Shown: positions 33,280 through 41,324 of the stretch, one piece after another
How the letters are laid out: every line of letters begins with the position of its first letter
Position numbering within the stretch: the stretch's first letter is position 1
Origin: CAZCAC01 sp964496575
Lineage (GTDB): Bacteria > Planctomycetota > UBA1135 > GCA-002686595
Length of the DNA stretch: 64,000 bases
Assembly: GCA_964496575.1 (NCBI GenBank)
Contig: CAZCAC010000040.1
Span: 1-64,000, forward strand
Direction of reading: 5' to 3'
Notes under the pieces: model-generated
The model's database searches: none
Told to the model about the DNA's origin: nothing
What the model saw: the letters and a program-made list of their open reading frames with translations, nothing else
Program-made: the position numbers and the translations under genes

Positions 33280-34128
33280 TCACATCTCGATGACGCGGAA
33301 CGCCGGGCGACCGTACTCGGCCTCCTGCGTCCAGACCAGGAGGTTGTGCGCGGTCCGGTACTCGCCGCCCCCGTGCGTGTGGCCGCACAGGACGAGGATC
33401 TCGCACTCCTCGTTCGCAGCGGCGACCTCGCGCAGGAGCTCGCCGATCGCCCGGCAGGTGAAGCTCGGAAGCCAGTGGTCGTCGGAGATCCGCCCCTGGT
33501 GCCAGCACGCCCCGCGGAAGGGCGGGACGTGGGTCAGGAAGTAGACGCGCTCGTACTGCGCCGCCGCGGCCTCGAGCGCGGGTTTCACCGTCGCGGCGGC
33601 CTCGTCGCCCAGCTCGCCCAGCAGTCTGGCGAGGGCGGGCTTGTTCTCGTAGAACGCCGGCAGGGGCTTGCGGGCGCCGCGCGGGGTCTCCGCCGCCCGG
33701 CCGGCCCGCACGAGATCGAGAATGGCCTCGTAGTCGGTGAGGACCACCTCCGACCCGGCGAAGTCACCGTGGCGAGCATCGCCCCACCCGCCGTGACCGA
33801 CCAGGGCCGTCGTCGCCGTGAGCTCGACCACGCCGCTCTCCGGCAGCCAGGAGAGTGTCGGCGAGTCGAGGTTGCGGACCACCTCGCGCACACCGTGAAC
33901 GTCGCCGCCGTAGTAGTCGTGGTTGCCCAGGACGAAGTCGATCGGGATGCCGAGACGCTCGTCCAGGAAGCACAGCCACGGCTCGAGGCTCGAGGCCACC
34001 GCGATGTCCCCGCCGAGGAGCAGCCGTTCGCACTCGGCGGCGATGAGCTTCTCGCAGAACCGGGCCGCGCCCGCCTCCCGCGCGGAGTCGAGGTGGATGT
34101 CGGTGGCCCAGGCGATTCGTCGGGTCAA
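33280..34128 (-). CDS. Calcineurin-like metallophosphoesterase
   Basis: 282 residues from a TTG at 34128 with GGAGAG 10 nt upstream; the frame is open further but lacks a credible start. Metal-binding motifs in order: DIHLD, LLLGGDIA, FVLGNHDYY, LTHVPPF and LCGHTHGGG. The active site is therefore complete, with two metal ions hydrolysing a phosphoester or phosphodiester in the cytoplasm (no leader). The 90-residue insertion before LTHVPPF probably forms the substrate cap. The substrate is unknown. Confidence 0.85.
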   Translation of the reverse strand: MTRRIAWATDIHLDSAREAGAARFCEKLIAAECERLLLGGDIAVASSLEPWLCFLDERLGIPIDFVLGNHDYYGGDVHGVREVVRNLDSPTLSWLPESGVVELTATTALVGHGGWGDARHGDFAGSEVVLTDYEAILDLVRAGRAAETPRGARKPLPAFYENKPALARLLGELGDEAAATVKPALEAAAAQYERVYFLTHVPPFRGACWHQGRISDDHWLPSFTCRAIGELLREVAAANEECEILVLCGHTHGGGEYRTAHNLLVWTQEAEYGRPAFRVIEM

Positions 34129-34520
34129 GTGGTTGGCACTCTCCTCTGCTGGCCGCGTGCTTTCGGGGTCGGAATGTCCGGCGCGGGCGGGACCGGACCC
34201 CCGGCAGGGTAACCGCGGAGGTCCGAGTCGAAACGGGCGGGATTCCGAATCCCGTGGAGCTTCGCGAACCGGGGCGGTGGGAGACCGATTCGAGGACACT
34301 GCCTCCAGAATCGGGATCGAACTCCCCGTCGTGGTGCTGCTGGCCTGGTGCCTCATGGCGCTCGCCCAGGCCATCGCTCCGAGACTCGCCCCCCCCGATG
34401 CCGTCAAGGACATGAGTCGGGCCTTCTCTTGCACCACTTGGCGGCCGGGTTCCGTATCCTGTGGCGGCTCGGCAGCCGTCTGCCGTGTGCTATCCGGGAC
34501 CCTCGACGAAGACCACGACC
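34129..34520. other. Divergent intergenic region
   Basis: 392 bp between the metallophosphoesterase gene and the peptidase-like gene. It contains TATCCT at 34455-34460 with a weak TTGCAC 20 bp upstream, a candidate promoter for the plus-strand gene with a roughly 55-nt leader. Open frames crossing it do not look coding. No RNA structure is evident. Confidence 0.4.
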
Positions 34521-35744
34521 ATGCTTTCCCTACTCCCGCTCTGCCTCGCCTTCACCACCCTTGTCGCCGCACCCCAGGACAAACCCGACCTCGTCGTGCT
34601 CGAAGGCGGCAAGGAGGTGGCGTGCCGCGTTCTCTTCGAGGACGATGAGATCGTCATCTACAAGGCGGGGCGCAAGGTCACCGAGGTCGAACGAGCGAAG
34701 GTCGCCGAGGTACAGTCGATCGAGCGCACCCTGCGTACCTTCCTCGACCGCTACGCCGAACTGGATCCGACCAGCGTGACCGCGCTGAAGGAGCTCGCGC
34801 TTTGGGCGGAGAGCCAGGATCTGGCGGGCGAGGCGCGAAACCTCTGGATCCGCATCTTGCTGCTCGATCCGGAGAATGAAGAGGCGTGGACCGAGCTCGG
34901 CGGGAAGCACGGCCGACGCGGCTGGCGATTGCGCGTGCGCGGTCGCTACTACACGCTCGAGCAGCTTCGTGAGCGCGTCAGTGAGTGGAAGAACGCGATG
35001 GAGCTGCCCACGGCGCACTTCGTGGTCAAGACGAACATCGACCCGGTGCGCGCGCTCGACATCTCGATCGACATCGAGCGCGTCTACCTGATGTACTACG
35101 ACCTGTTCGGGAAGCCGATGCGGCTCCACCCCTTCGAGGAGGTCCCCGAACTGCACATCTACGGCGACTCCGAGGATGCCCCGCGCCCCCCGCAGCCGAA
35201 CTGGACCGCCTGGTACGAGAAGATCGGCAACGCGGTGCTGGTGCGCGGGCGGGAGGCCAACCGCCACGAGATCCTGAAGAGCGTCACCTACTTGATGATC
35301 ACCAACTCGTTCCGGTGGGCGCAGGGCAACCGGACCGGCACGCTCCCGGAATGGGCTCGCGAGGGGGTCGCCAACGCGATGGCCTTCGCTCTGCGGCCGG
35401 ATCCCGGGAAGATGAAGATCGAAACCGGGGTGCCGTACCAGCCCTGGTTCGAGGCACAGGCGAACGACGAGGAGCCGTTGACGGTCAAGCAGCTGCTCAA
35501 CTCGAATCGCGGGTCATTCAGGACCGGGCGACAGGAGGAGCGCTTCGTGCAGCAGGCCTACACGCTCGTCTTCTTCCTCGCGCGTGCGGAGAACGGCAAG
35601 TACACCGAGCGCCTCGTCGAGTACCTGCGCAGCGCGTTCGATGGGAAGGGGTCGGTCAAGCACTTCGAGACGATCCTCGGTGTCGAGGTCGAGGCGCTCG
35701 ATGAGGAGTGGAACGCCTTCGTCCGCGAGACCGCGGGGATCTGA
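34521..35744 (+). CDS. Secreted DUF1570-like protein with degenerate zincin motif
   Basis: 407 residues with a signal peptide (LSLLPLCLAFTTLVAAPQ). The N-terminal 70 residues have a small beta-rich domain (LEGGKEVACRVLFEDDEIVIYKAG in outline), then a TPR-like helical segment. The C-terminal half resembles the DUF1570 gluzincin-type peptidases. However, where those have HE-x-x-H, this protein reads HEILKSVTYL: the HE is kept and the second His is Lys. LPEWAREGVANAM corresponds to the conserved W-x-x-EG-x-A. It may be inactive or bind metal differently. It converges on the last gene of the ExbB/D operon, 13 bp away. Confidence 0.75.
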   Translation: MLSLLPLCLAFTTLVAAPQDKPDLVVLEGGKEVACRVLFEDDEIVIYKAGRKVTEVERAKVAEVQSIERTLRTFLDRYAELDPTSVTALKELALWAESQDLAGEARNLWIRILLLDPENEEAWTELGGKHGRRGWRLRVRGRYYTLEQLRERVSEWKNAMELPTAHFVVKTNIDPVRALDISIDIERVYLMYYDLFGKPMRLHPFEEVPELHIYGDSEDAPRPPQPNWTAWYEKIGNAVLVRGREANRHEILKSVTYLMITNSFRWAQGNRTGTLPEWAREGVANAMAFALRPDPGKMKIETGVPYQPWFEAQANDEEPLTVKQLLNSNRGSFRTGRQEERFVQQAYTLVFFLARAENGKYTERLVEYLRSAFDGKGSVKHFETILGVEVEALDEEWNAFVRETAGI

Positions 35745-35757
35745 GCCCCGGCTCGAC

Positions 35758-36711
35758 CTACTTCACGCTGCGCCCGAGCGCCGCGAAGCGAACCGCGGCG
35801 GGCCCGGCCTTGCTGATCGGCTCCTTCGGATCGGTCTCCTCGACCGGCTGCCCGTACGACTCTCGCGAGTGGAGGAGGAGATCGAGATCGGTCCGGTCGG
35901 AGGGCTTCTTCTTCAGCAGCTTCCAGGAAGCGTAGCTCGACGGCTGGCGACTCGATTCGATCGGCTCGAGCGCCCGGGGTCGGGGCCGGAACAGCTCCTC
36001 CGACACGGCCGCGACCTCCGGATCGGGTTCCGCGACCTCCTCCGGATGCGCGGCCAGCGAGGGTTCCTCGAAGATCCGGGTCGGGTAGTCCTCCCGGGGG
36101 AAGACCGGACCGCGGTAGGGCAAGAGGTCCCCGAGCGCGACCCGGCTGCGGTCGCTCAGGAACTCCAGAGGAACCGTGCCGCGCGCCGTGGCCACGATGA
36201 CCCAGTTGCCCGTGTCGACCAGTCGTATCTTGAGCTGCAGCCGGTCGACGTGTGGCACGAGAGTGCCCACGGCGAGGTGAGTCGCACCGAAGTGCTCCGC
36301 CACCTGGCTGCCGCTTTCCCGGCCTTCCAGTGCCCATGGCTGGGGCGGTTCGCCGAAGAGGTCGGTGTCGATCAGGTGAAAGCGTGAGCTCAGGGCGAGC
36401 TCCAGCTCCTCGGTGATCTCCTCGGCGAGGTAGTCGAGATCGGTATTCCTGTAGCGGGCCGACAGCGGCGGCAGGTTGTCGACCTGGATCTCGGTGATCG
36501 GGTGAAGGCAGACCCGCATCGAGCTGAGATCGGTCCGTTGTCGGGCCACCCGGGCCAGCTCTTCGGCCAGCGCATCCACCGAAGCGCCGAGCGGTTGTTC
36601 AGAAAGGTCGGCTTCGCCACCGCCGCTGGCGGCGCAGCCGAAGCCGGAGATGGCGAGACCCAGGACTCCCAGCGGGATCCAGCGCCTCTCTTGTTTCGGC
36701 CTGTTCATCAC
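35758..36711 (-). CDS. FlgO/TolB-N-like lipoprotein, last gene of the ExbB/ExbD operon
   Basis: 317 residues. The leader ends GFGCAAS, a usable lipobox. Residues about 45-175 follow the FlgO/TolB-like pattern: LAEEITEELELALSSRFHLID, AEHFGATHLAVGTLVP and IRLVDTGNWVIVATARG. The second half is Pro/Glu-rich and low in structure, then a basic end. An outer-membrane or periplasmic lipoprotein is likely. It starts 13 nt after the preceding gene in a seven-gene operon. In other bacteria FlgO-like proteins sit with flagellar or Tol-like envelope systems; here it accompanies an ExbB/D motor. Confidence 0.75.
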   Translation of the reverse strand: MMNRPKQERRWIPLGVLGLAISGFGCAASGGGEADLSEQPLGASVDALAEELARVARQRTDLSSMRVCLHPITEIQVDNLPPLSARYRNTDLDYLAEEITEELELALSSRFHLIDTDLFGEPPQPWALEGRESGSQVAEHFGATHLAVGTLVPHVDRLQLKIRLVDTGNWVIVATARGTVPLEFLSDRSRVALGDLLPYRGPVFPREDYPTRIFEEPSLAAHPEEVAEPDPEVAAVSEELFRPRPRALEPIESSRQPSSYASWKLLKKKPSDRTDLDLLLHSRESYGQPVEETDPKEPISKAGPAAVRFAALGRSVK

Positions 36712-36724
36712 GGAGCCTCCTGCA

Positions 36725-37294
36725 CTACTGGTGCGAAGCGAAATAGCGGTCGATGTCCTCGACGTACGCCATCAGCTCGACCGGCTGCCCGTCCCAGGAG
36801 GACAGGAACCGTTCGAAGGCCTGACGGGCTTCGCCGAGGCGGTTCTGATCGATGCGCAGCTGGGTCTCGACCAGATCCACCCAGAAGGGCGGCTCGGCCG
36901 AGTCCTCGCGCAGCGAAGCGAGAATCTCCTCGGTCTCGGCGATCTGGTCCGCGCTCGCGACGTCCTGCGTCGAGCGACGGACCATCAGGCCGTAGAGCAG
37001 GGCCTGGCGCACCGAGTAGGCTCGAGGATAGTGATCGACCATGAAGCGCAGGAGCTCCACGGAAGCCGCGGCATCCCCTCGTTCGTAGCGCTCCTGAGCG
37101 GCGCTGTAGAGGACCGGGTACATCGATTCCTGGCTGTCCTCGCTGCTGCGGACGAACAGATCGGCGGCGCGCGCCGGCTGATGACTCTCGATGGCCAGCA
37201 TGATCTCGCCGGCGACCTCCTCGGGGGGGCCGGAAGGGGCGCTCTGGCAGGCGAGGAAGGGCAGGCACAACAGAATGAAGAACGTGGTTCTCAT
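36725..37294 (-). CDS. TPR-like lipoprotein of the ExbB/ExbD operon
   Basis: 189 residues from the ATG at 37294, overlapping the stop of the TonB-like gene by 4 nt (ATGA). The leader ends PFLACQSA, a good lipobox. The mature part is fully helical with TPR-like pairs (YSAAQERYERGDAAASVELL, ETQLRIDQNRLGEARQAFER). TPR proteins follow exbD/tonB genes in Vibrio-type TonB2 clusters, and this one occupies the same position. It probably scaffolds the envelope complex. Confidence 0.8.
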   Translation of the reverse strand: MRTTFFILLCLPFLACQSAPSGPPEEVAGEIMLAIESHQPARAADLFVRSSEDSQESMYPVLYSAAQERYERGDAAASVELLRFMVDHYPRAYSVRQALLYGLMVRRSTQDVASADQIAETEEILASLREDSAEPPFWVDLVETQLRIDQNRLGEARQAFERFLSSWDGQPVELMAYVEDIDRYFASHQ

Positions 37295-38226
37295 GGCGTT
37301 TGGGTCCTCTGGACAGGGTCGACGGGGGTGAAGCTCGTCTCGTCGACGAAGACGATCTCTTCGACGCGGAGGTCGAATCCTCCGGCGGGCATCCTCTCGT
37401 ACTCCAGGACGTAGCGCTGGACCTCGGAGGCCTCGCGGCCGCTGGCGATGAGCGCCTCGCGTCGGCGACCGACGACCAGCGCCCACTCACGCAGTGGAAC
37501 CAGGGCGGCGAAGAGGTAGATCTCGTTGCGGGAGAGCACGCTGCGCCGCAGCTCGCGCACCGGCGCGGGCAGGCGGGCGTACTCGTAGTCGAACAGGTCG
37601 CGGTATTCGTGGAAGTCGTCGAAGGAGGGCAGGCCGGCGACCGATTGCACCTGTCCCTGCGGGCCGACGCGGTAGTGCCGGCGATCGGAACGCGTCTCGT
37701 CGAGCGCGCTGCGCGGCACGAGCACCAGCTCCTCGCCGAAGTAGTGGGCGATGTCGAGCTGCTCCTCGGGCGTGGCGAGGAGCACGGTGGCGAAACCCTT
37801 GCGCGCCTCGCCGTCCCACTCGCTGCGCGCCTCCGCCAGGAGCTGGTCGTCCGACATCATCTGCTCGGGGCTCACCTTCTCGCCCGTCTCGGCGACGGCG
37901 TCCTCGCCTTCGCCCTCGGCGTTGCCCAGCTCGGCGACCGGTGGCTCGCCCGGATCTTCGGCCTCGACGGGCGGCTCCGGTTCGGGCTCGGGTATCGGCG
38001 GCGGCACGAGCTCGACCACCGGCTCGGCGGGAGCGGGCTGCTCCGGCTCGACGGGCTGCGCTTCGGCCGGCGCGGAGTCGAGCAGGGGCATGACCGCGAC
38101 GTCGATCAGCTCTTCGACGGGCGGGACCACCTGCGGCCCATCTTCCTCCGCCCGTGCGAGGAAGAACCACCACGAGAGCAGCGCCGAGAGGCCGAGGAAG
38201 AGGAGCTGGCGGAAGAGGGCGCGCAT
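37291..38226 (-). CDS. TonB-like anchored protein with Pro/Glu-rich linker
   Basis: 311 residues from the ATG at 38226, which overlaps the ExbD stop by one base (TGATG). A single N-terminal membrane helix (FRQLLFLGLSALLSWWFFLA) is followed by a Pro/Glu/Ala-rich stretch (about residues 33-110) of the kind that spans the periplasm in TonB. The C-terminal 190 residues do not show the TonB fold signature I would expect (no YP motif). They contain beta/alpha stretches (ARKGFATVLLATPEEQLDIA, RNEIYLFAALVPLREWALVV). It most likely couples the ExbB/D motor to an unknown outer partner. Confidence 0.75.
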   Translation of the reverse strand: MRALFRQLLFLGLSALLSWWFFLARAEEDGPQVVPPVEELIDVAVMPLLDSAPAEAQPVEPEQPAPAEPVVELVPPPIPEPEPEPPVEAEDPGEPPVAELGNAEGEGEDAVAETGEKVSPEQMMSDDQLLAEARSEWDGEARKGFATVLLATPEEQLDIAHYFGEELVLVPRSALDETRSDRRHYRVGPQGQVQSVAGLPSFDDFHEYRDLFDYEYARLPAPVRELRRSVLSRNEIYLFAALVPLREWALVVGRRREALIASGREASEVQRYVLEYERMPAGGFDLRVEEIVFVDETSFTPVDPVQRTQTP

Positions 38227-38714
38227 CACCGTCCTCCTCCGGAAGGGCTTCCGCCGAACGCGCCGACTTCCCCGTCGGCGTAGCCGGTGGCGAGCATCTG
38301 CACCTGGGCGATCCCGCGCAGGCGTAGGTACTGGAGGAGCTCGACCGCGACGCCGTGCGGCGCGCTGCGGTCGGCCTGGATCTCGACCGCGAGCTCCTCC
38401 GGCACGCGGTCTCCGAGCACCTCGGCGAGGGCCGCGTCGAGCTGCTCGCGATCGACGATGCGTTCACCGCTGTCGGCCAGGGTGACGGTGCCGGCGGCGT
38501 CGACCTCGAGCACCAGGATCTCGGTCTCCGGCGCTTCGGCGGACTCTCCCGCCTCGACGCCCGGCAGCTCGATGCGCACCTCTTCCTGCTCCTCGCGCCG
38601 AGCCTGCTTCGCCTCGGAGACGGCGAGCAGGGTGAAGAGCAGGATGAACAGGACGTCCAGCAGGGGCATCACCCCGGAGACCGGACGTGCGAGGATGCGA
38701 CCGCCGACCTTCAT
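38226..38714 (-). CDS. ExbD/TolR-family protein
   Basis: 162 residues from the ATG at 38714, overlapping the ExbB stop by 4 nt (ATGA). One N-terminal membrane helix, VMPLLDVLFILLFTLL, carries the conserved Asp20 that conducts protons in ExbD/TolR. A periplasmic domain follows (DGTVTL-like AAGTVTLADSG, then VEIQADRSAPHGVAVELLQ), ending GGSPSGGGR. With ExbB it forms a proton-driven inner-membrane motor. Confidence 0.9.
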   Translation of the reverse strand: MKVGGRILARPVSGVMPLLDVLFILLFTLLAVSEAKQARREEQEEVRIELPGVEAGESAEAPETEILVLEVDAAGTVTLADSGERIVDREQLDAALAEVLGDRVPEELAVEIQADRSAPHGVAVELLQYLRLRGIAQVQMLATGYADGEVGAFGGSPSGGGR

Positions 38715-39205
38715 TCGCTGGCCTCCCTCGGCAGGAGCCTGGCGACGGCGCGTTCGCGCCAGCCGGACCACTCTCGCCAGCCGATCAGGAAGGCCTGGCC
38801 GAACAGGTAGACGACCAGACCGCCGAGGGTGGTGAAGAGCGCGGTGGAGAGGCCCTCGGCGAGCACCTCGGGAGCGGCGAGCGATACGCCGGCGGAGCCG
38901 CGCGCGAAGAAGGTGCTGGCCAGGCCGAGGATGGTGCCGAACAGCCCGATGCTGGTGGCGATCTGGCTCACCGCATCGATCCGATCGAGTCCGCGTGCGG
39001 CTTCGAGCTGGACGAGGAACAGCCGCTGGCGCGCCTCGTGGTGGCGGCCCGCCCGGGCGAGAGCTCGCACCGGGCGAAGCGGCCGGCGAAGCAGGCTGCC
39101 GAGGGCGTAGCCGAGGCGATCGAGCACACCCGCGAAGACGATCACCCACGCACCGAAGACGACCCACATCACCGGACCGCCCGCCTCGAAGTACCACGCC
39201 AGCAT
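38711..39205 (-). CDS. ExbB/TolQ/MotA-family proton channel
   Basis: 164 residues, shorter than usual ExbB (about 220-245). Three membrane helices: residues 11-31 (PVMWVVFGAWVIVFAGVL), about 80-101 (IATSIGLFGTILGLASTFF) and about 120-142 (ALFTTLGGLVVYLFGQAFL). The second contains the G-L-F-G-T-(I/V)-x-G motif and the third the conserved Thr of ExbB/TolQ. The cytoplasmic loop between helices 1 and 2 is reduced to about 45 residues. It starts 16 nt after the preceding coiled-coil gene. Confidence 0.9.
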   Translation of the reverse strand: MLAWYFEAGGPVMWVVFGAWVIVFAGVLDRLGYALGSLLRRPLRPVRALARAGRHHEARQRLFLVQLEAARGLDRIDAVSQIATSIGLFGTILGLASTFFARGSAGVSLAAPEVLAEGLSTALFTTLGGLVVYLFGQAFLIGWREWSGWRERAVARLLPREASE

Positions 39206-39221
39206 CGGAGGACCCTCGCGA

Positions 39222-39995
39222 TCAGCGAGACCCGGGCAGATCGGGCAAGGGGAACTCCAGGGCGCGGCGCATCACGTCCCCGGGCGGCTTCAGCGGGAAG
39301 CGCTTCCAGTACCCCTGCGGGTCGCTCTCGAAGAAGAGCTTGCGCGCGCCCCGGGGGTCGCGCTCGAGGAGGTCCTGGACCAGGGCACTGTTCTCCAAGG
39401 GGGAGGCGGGCGCCGACTCGATCACCGCGGGCGCCAACCCGACGCTGGCCATGGGGAGATCGGTCATCAGATCGAGCCCGTCGGAGGTCTCGAGCGGGGT
39501 CATCAGCCGCTCCCGTTCGCGGTCGCGAGACTCGACCGCCTTGATCATCTTGCCGAGGTCCCCGCGCTTGCCGGAGAGCTCGGCGGACTCCTGCTCGAGG
39601 GCGACGATCGAGACGCTGAGCGTGGAGGCCTCCGCCATCGCCTTGCCGCGCTGGCCGGCGGTCTCGGCGCTCAGGGCGCGTTCGAGGGCGAGGTCGTAGG
39701 TCGCGCGCTTCTCGGAGAGCTCGGCGCGGATCGTATCGAGACGCCGCTCGACGAGCTCGACCTTGCCGCCGTAGAAGTCGATCGCCTCCTGCTCGGCGTC
39801 GCGCACCTTCGGCCCGCCGGTGAGGAGGTTCATCCGCATCTCGTGGATGCGCCCCTTGAGCTCAGCGGCGTTGGCCTTGACCTCGGCGGCGGTCGGAGGA
39901 GAAGCCTGCGGCTCGGGGGCGGGGTCCTGCGCCGGCTCCTGGATCGCCAGGGCCGCGGGAGAGAGGAATGCCAGGGTGAGAAGAAAGTGTTTCAT
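39222..39995 (-). CDS. Secreted coiled-coil protein of the ExbB/ExbD operon (DUF3450-like position)
   Basis: 257 residues from the ATG at 39995, which gives a clean signal peptide (KHFLLTLAFLSPAALA). After a Pro-rich stretch the protein is a long coiled coil (about residues 35-150: heptad-like ELKGRIHEMRMNLL, VELVERRLDTIRAELSEKRA). The C-terminal part ends KRFPLKPPGDVMRRALEFPL. Its length, export and position just ahead of exbB recall the DUF3450/TtpA component of Vibrio TonB2 clusters, though I cannot show homology. The gap from the preceding gene is 29 nt. Confidence 0.75.
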   Translation of the reverse strand: MKHFLLTLAFLSPAALAIQEPAQDPAPEPQASPPTAAEVKANAAELKGRIHEMRMNLLTGGPKVRDAEQEAIDFYGGKVELVERRLDTIRAELSEKRATYDLALERALSAETAGQRGKAMAEASTLSVSIVALEQESAELSGKRGDLGKMIKAVESRDRERERLMTPLETSDGLDLMTDLPMASVGLAPAVIESAPASPLENSALVQDLLERDPRGARKLFFESDPQGYWKRFPLKPPGDVMRRALEFPLPDLPGSR

Positions 39996-40024
39996 GTCGA
40001 TTACTCCAGCGTGGCTTCGGGTGG

Positions 40025-41062
40025 TCACTGCTCGGCTTGCGCGCCCGTGTAGGCCTCACGCAAGAGATCGGAATAGCGGGGAACGTTGAAGCCGGGACGG
40101 GCCAGCTTGGTCGCGGTCAAGGAGAGGCGACGGGTGCTGGAGTCCTGGAGCCAGTCGAGCACCCCGGCCAGCTCCGGAGCGGGACCCTCGAGGTCCCCTT
40201 GCATCTCCACCAGGTCCTGGAACGCGGTCAGGATCTCCTGGGTCTGCGACGAGCGCGCGTAGTTCCCGAGCAGCTGCTCGAGGTACATCAGGTCCATGCT
40301 CATCTGCAGCCGGATCCGGTCGAGGGTCCCGAACATCTGACCGATCAACAGGTCGGCGTCGATCTCGAGCTCCGCACCGGCCGGCGATCCGCCGACCCGC
40401 TGGGCGGCGCTGACCAGCTCGAGGCGCCGCTTGGCCAGCTGGAGGCCGTTCTTCTCGTACTGGTACCGGTAGAGGAGGGTATCCAGCCTCTTGCGAGTCT
40501 CCGCCGGCATGGCCCGGGTCGGCCGGAAGGAGTCCCGGTCGAACTGGTCCTTGGGCAGCGAGTCGACCAGCTTGGCGATCGCCTGCTCCGCCTCGTCGAC
40601 ACGCCGGACGTGCTGCGGGATGGCCGCTTCGTTCTGGGCGACGCTGCCGAAGAGAACGGCGAGGTCCTCGGGGCGAACCGAGGTGGCCATCTTGTTGGCG
40701 TAGTAGCTGATCCGGTAGCGCTGCGATTCGAGGAAATCGACCAGCGCGACCTGCTTGCCGATCACTCCCTCGATGTAGGCGGCGACCGCATCGAGGATCG
40801 GACCTTCGTTGTAGTTGTTCTCCGCCTTGGCGTCCCGGCGCAGGTCATCGAGGATCTGCGATGTTTCCCGGGAGATTGACCGTCCCTTGGCGATCTCCTC
40901 GCGGTACACCCCCAGGCGGGTCTTGAACTCCTTGAACTCTCGAATCGCATCCTCGACGTTCAGCTCCTTGATCGTCACCGGGACGTCGTCGTCCTGGGCC
41001 CATGCGGGACACGCGAGAAGGAGTGGAAGGGCGAGGCACAGGCAGAGCGGGATCGGTTTCAT
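40025..41062 (-). CDS. Secreted helical protein, first gene of the ExbB/ExbD operon
   Basis: 345 residues. A signal peptide (KPIPLCLCLALPLLLACPAWA) precedes an almost wholly helical protein (KTRLGVYREEIAKGRSI, RRVDEAEQAIAKLVDSL, KRRLELVSAAQRVGG). No conserved domain is recognised. Coiled-coil stretches at about 30-90 and 140-230 suggest a periplasmic scaffold. GGAGGA stands 7 nt upstream of the ATG at 41062. It is the first gene of the operon and the most diverged, so it may give the system its specificity. Confidence 0.7.
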   Translation of the reverse strand: MKPIPLCLCLALPLLLACPAWAQDDDVPVTIKELNVEDAIREFKEFKTRLGVYREEIAKGRSISRETSQILDDLRRDAKAENNYNEGPILDAVAAYIEGVIGKQVALVDFLESQRYRISYYANKMATSVRPEDLAVLFGSVAQNEAAIPQHVRRVDEAEQAIAKLVDSLPKDQFDRDSFRPTRAMPAETRKRLDTLLYRYQYEKNGLQLAKRRLELVSAAQRVGGSPAGAELEIDADLLIGQMFGTLDRIRLQMSMDLMYLEQLLGNYARSSQTQEILTAFQDLVEMQGDLEGPAPELAGVLDWLQDSSTRRLSLTATKLARPGFNVPRYSDLLREAYTGAQAEQ

Positions 41063-41264
41063 GACAATTCCTCCGGGCGACGAAAACTCTGCGCCGCCTG
41101 ACTGGTCACGCCGGGGGCTGGCGTGGCGGGTGTGCGTGGCGCGCGAGAGGGTCCGGCCGAGACCCGGCTCCGCGCAGTTGAGTCCTCACTGACAGCAGGA
41201 GTCGTGCCAGCGAGTCACGAGGGCCCTTGCGCTTTTATTGCGGGATCCGCGTTCGGTGGTGACA

Positions 41265-41285
41265 CTACACCGGACCGATGTGTAG
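41265..41285. promoter_or_regulatory. Inverted repeat upstream of the ExbB/ExbD operon
   Basis: CTACAC (41265-41270), a 9-bp centre, GTGTAG (41280-41285). It is about 200 bp ahead of the operon and 40 bp after the stop of the module-A propeller gene. It could be an operator or part of a terminator. The half-site resembles the BlaI-type half-sites at 5442-5486, but the spacing differs. Confidence 0.3.
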
Positions 41286-41324
41286 CCGGCAGTGGACAGT
41301 CGGGGAGACGATTCCCCGGCGCGG

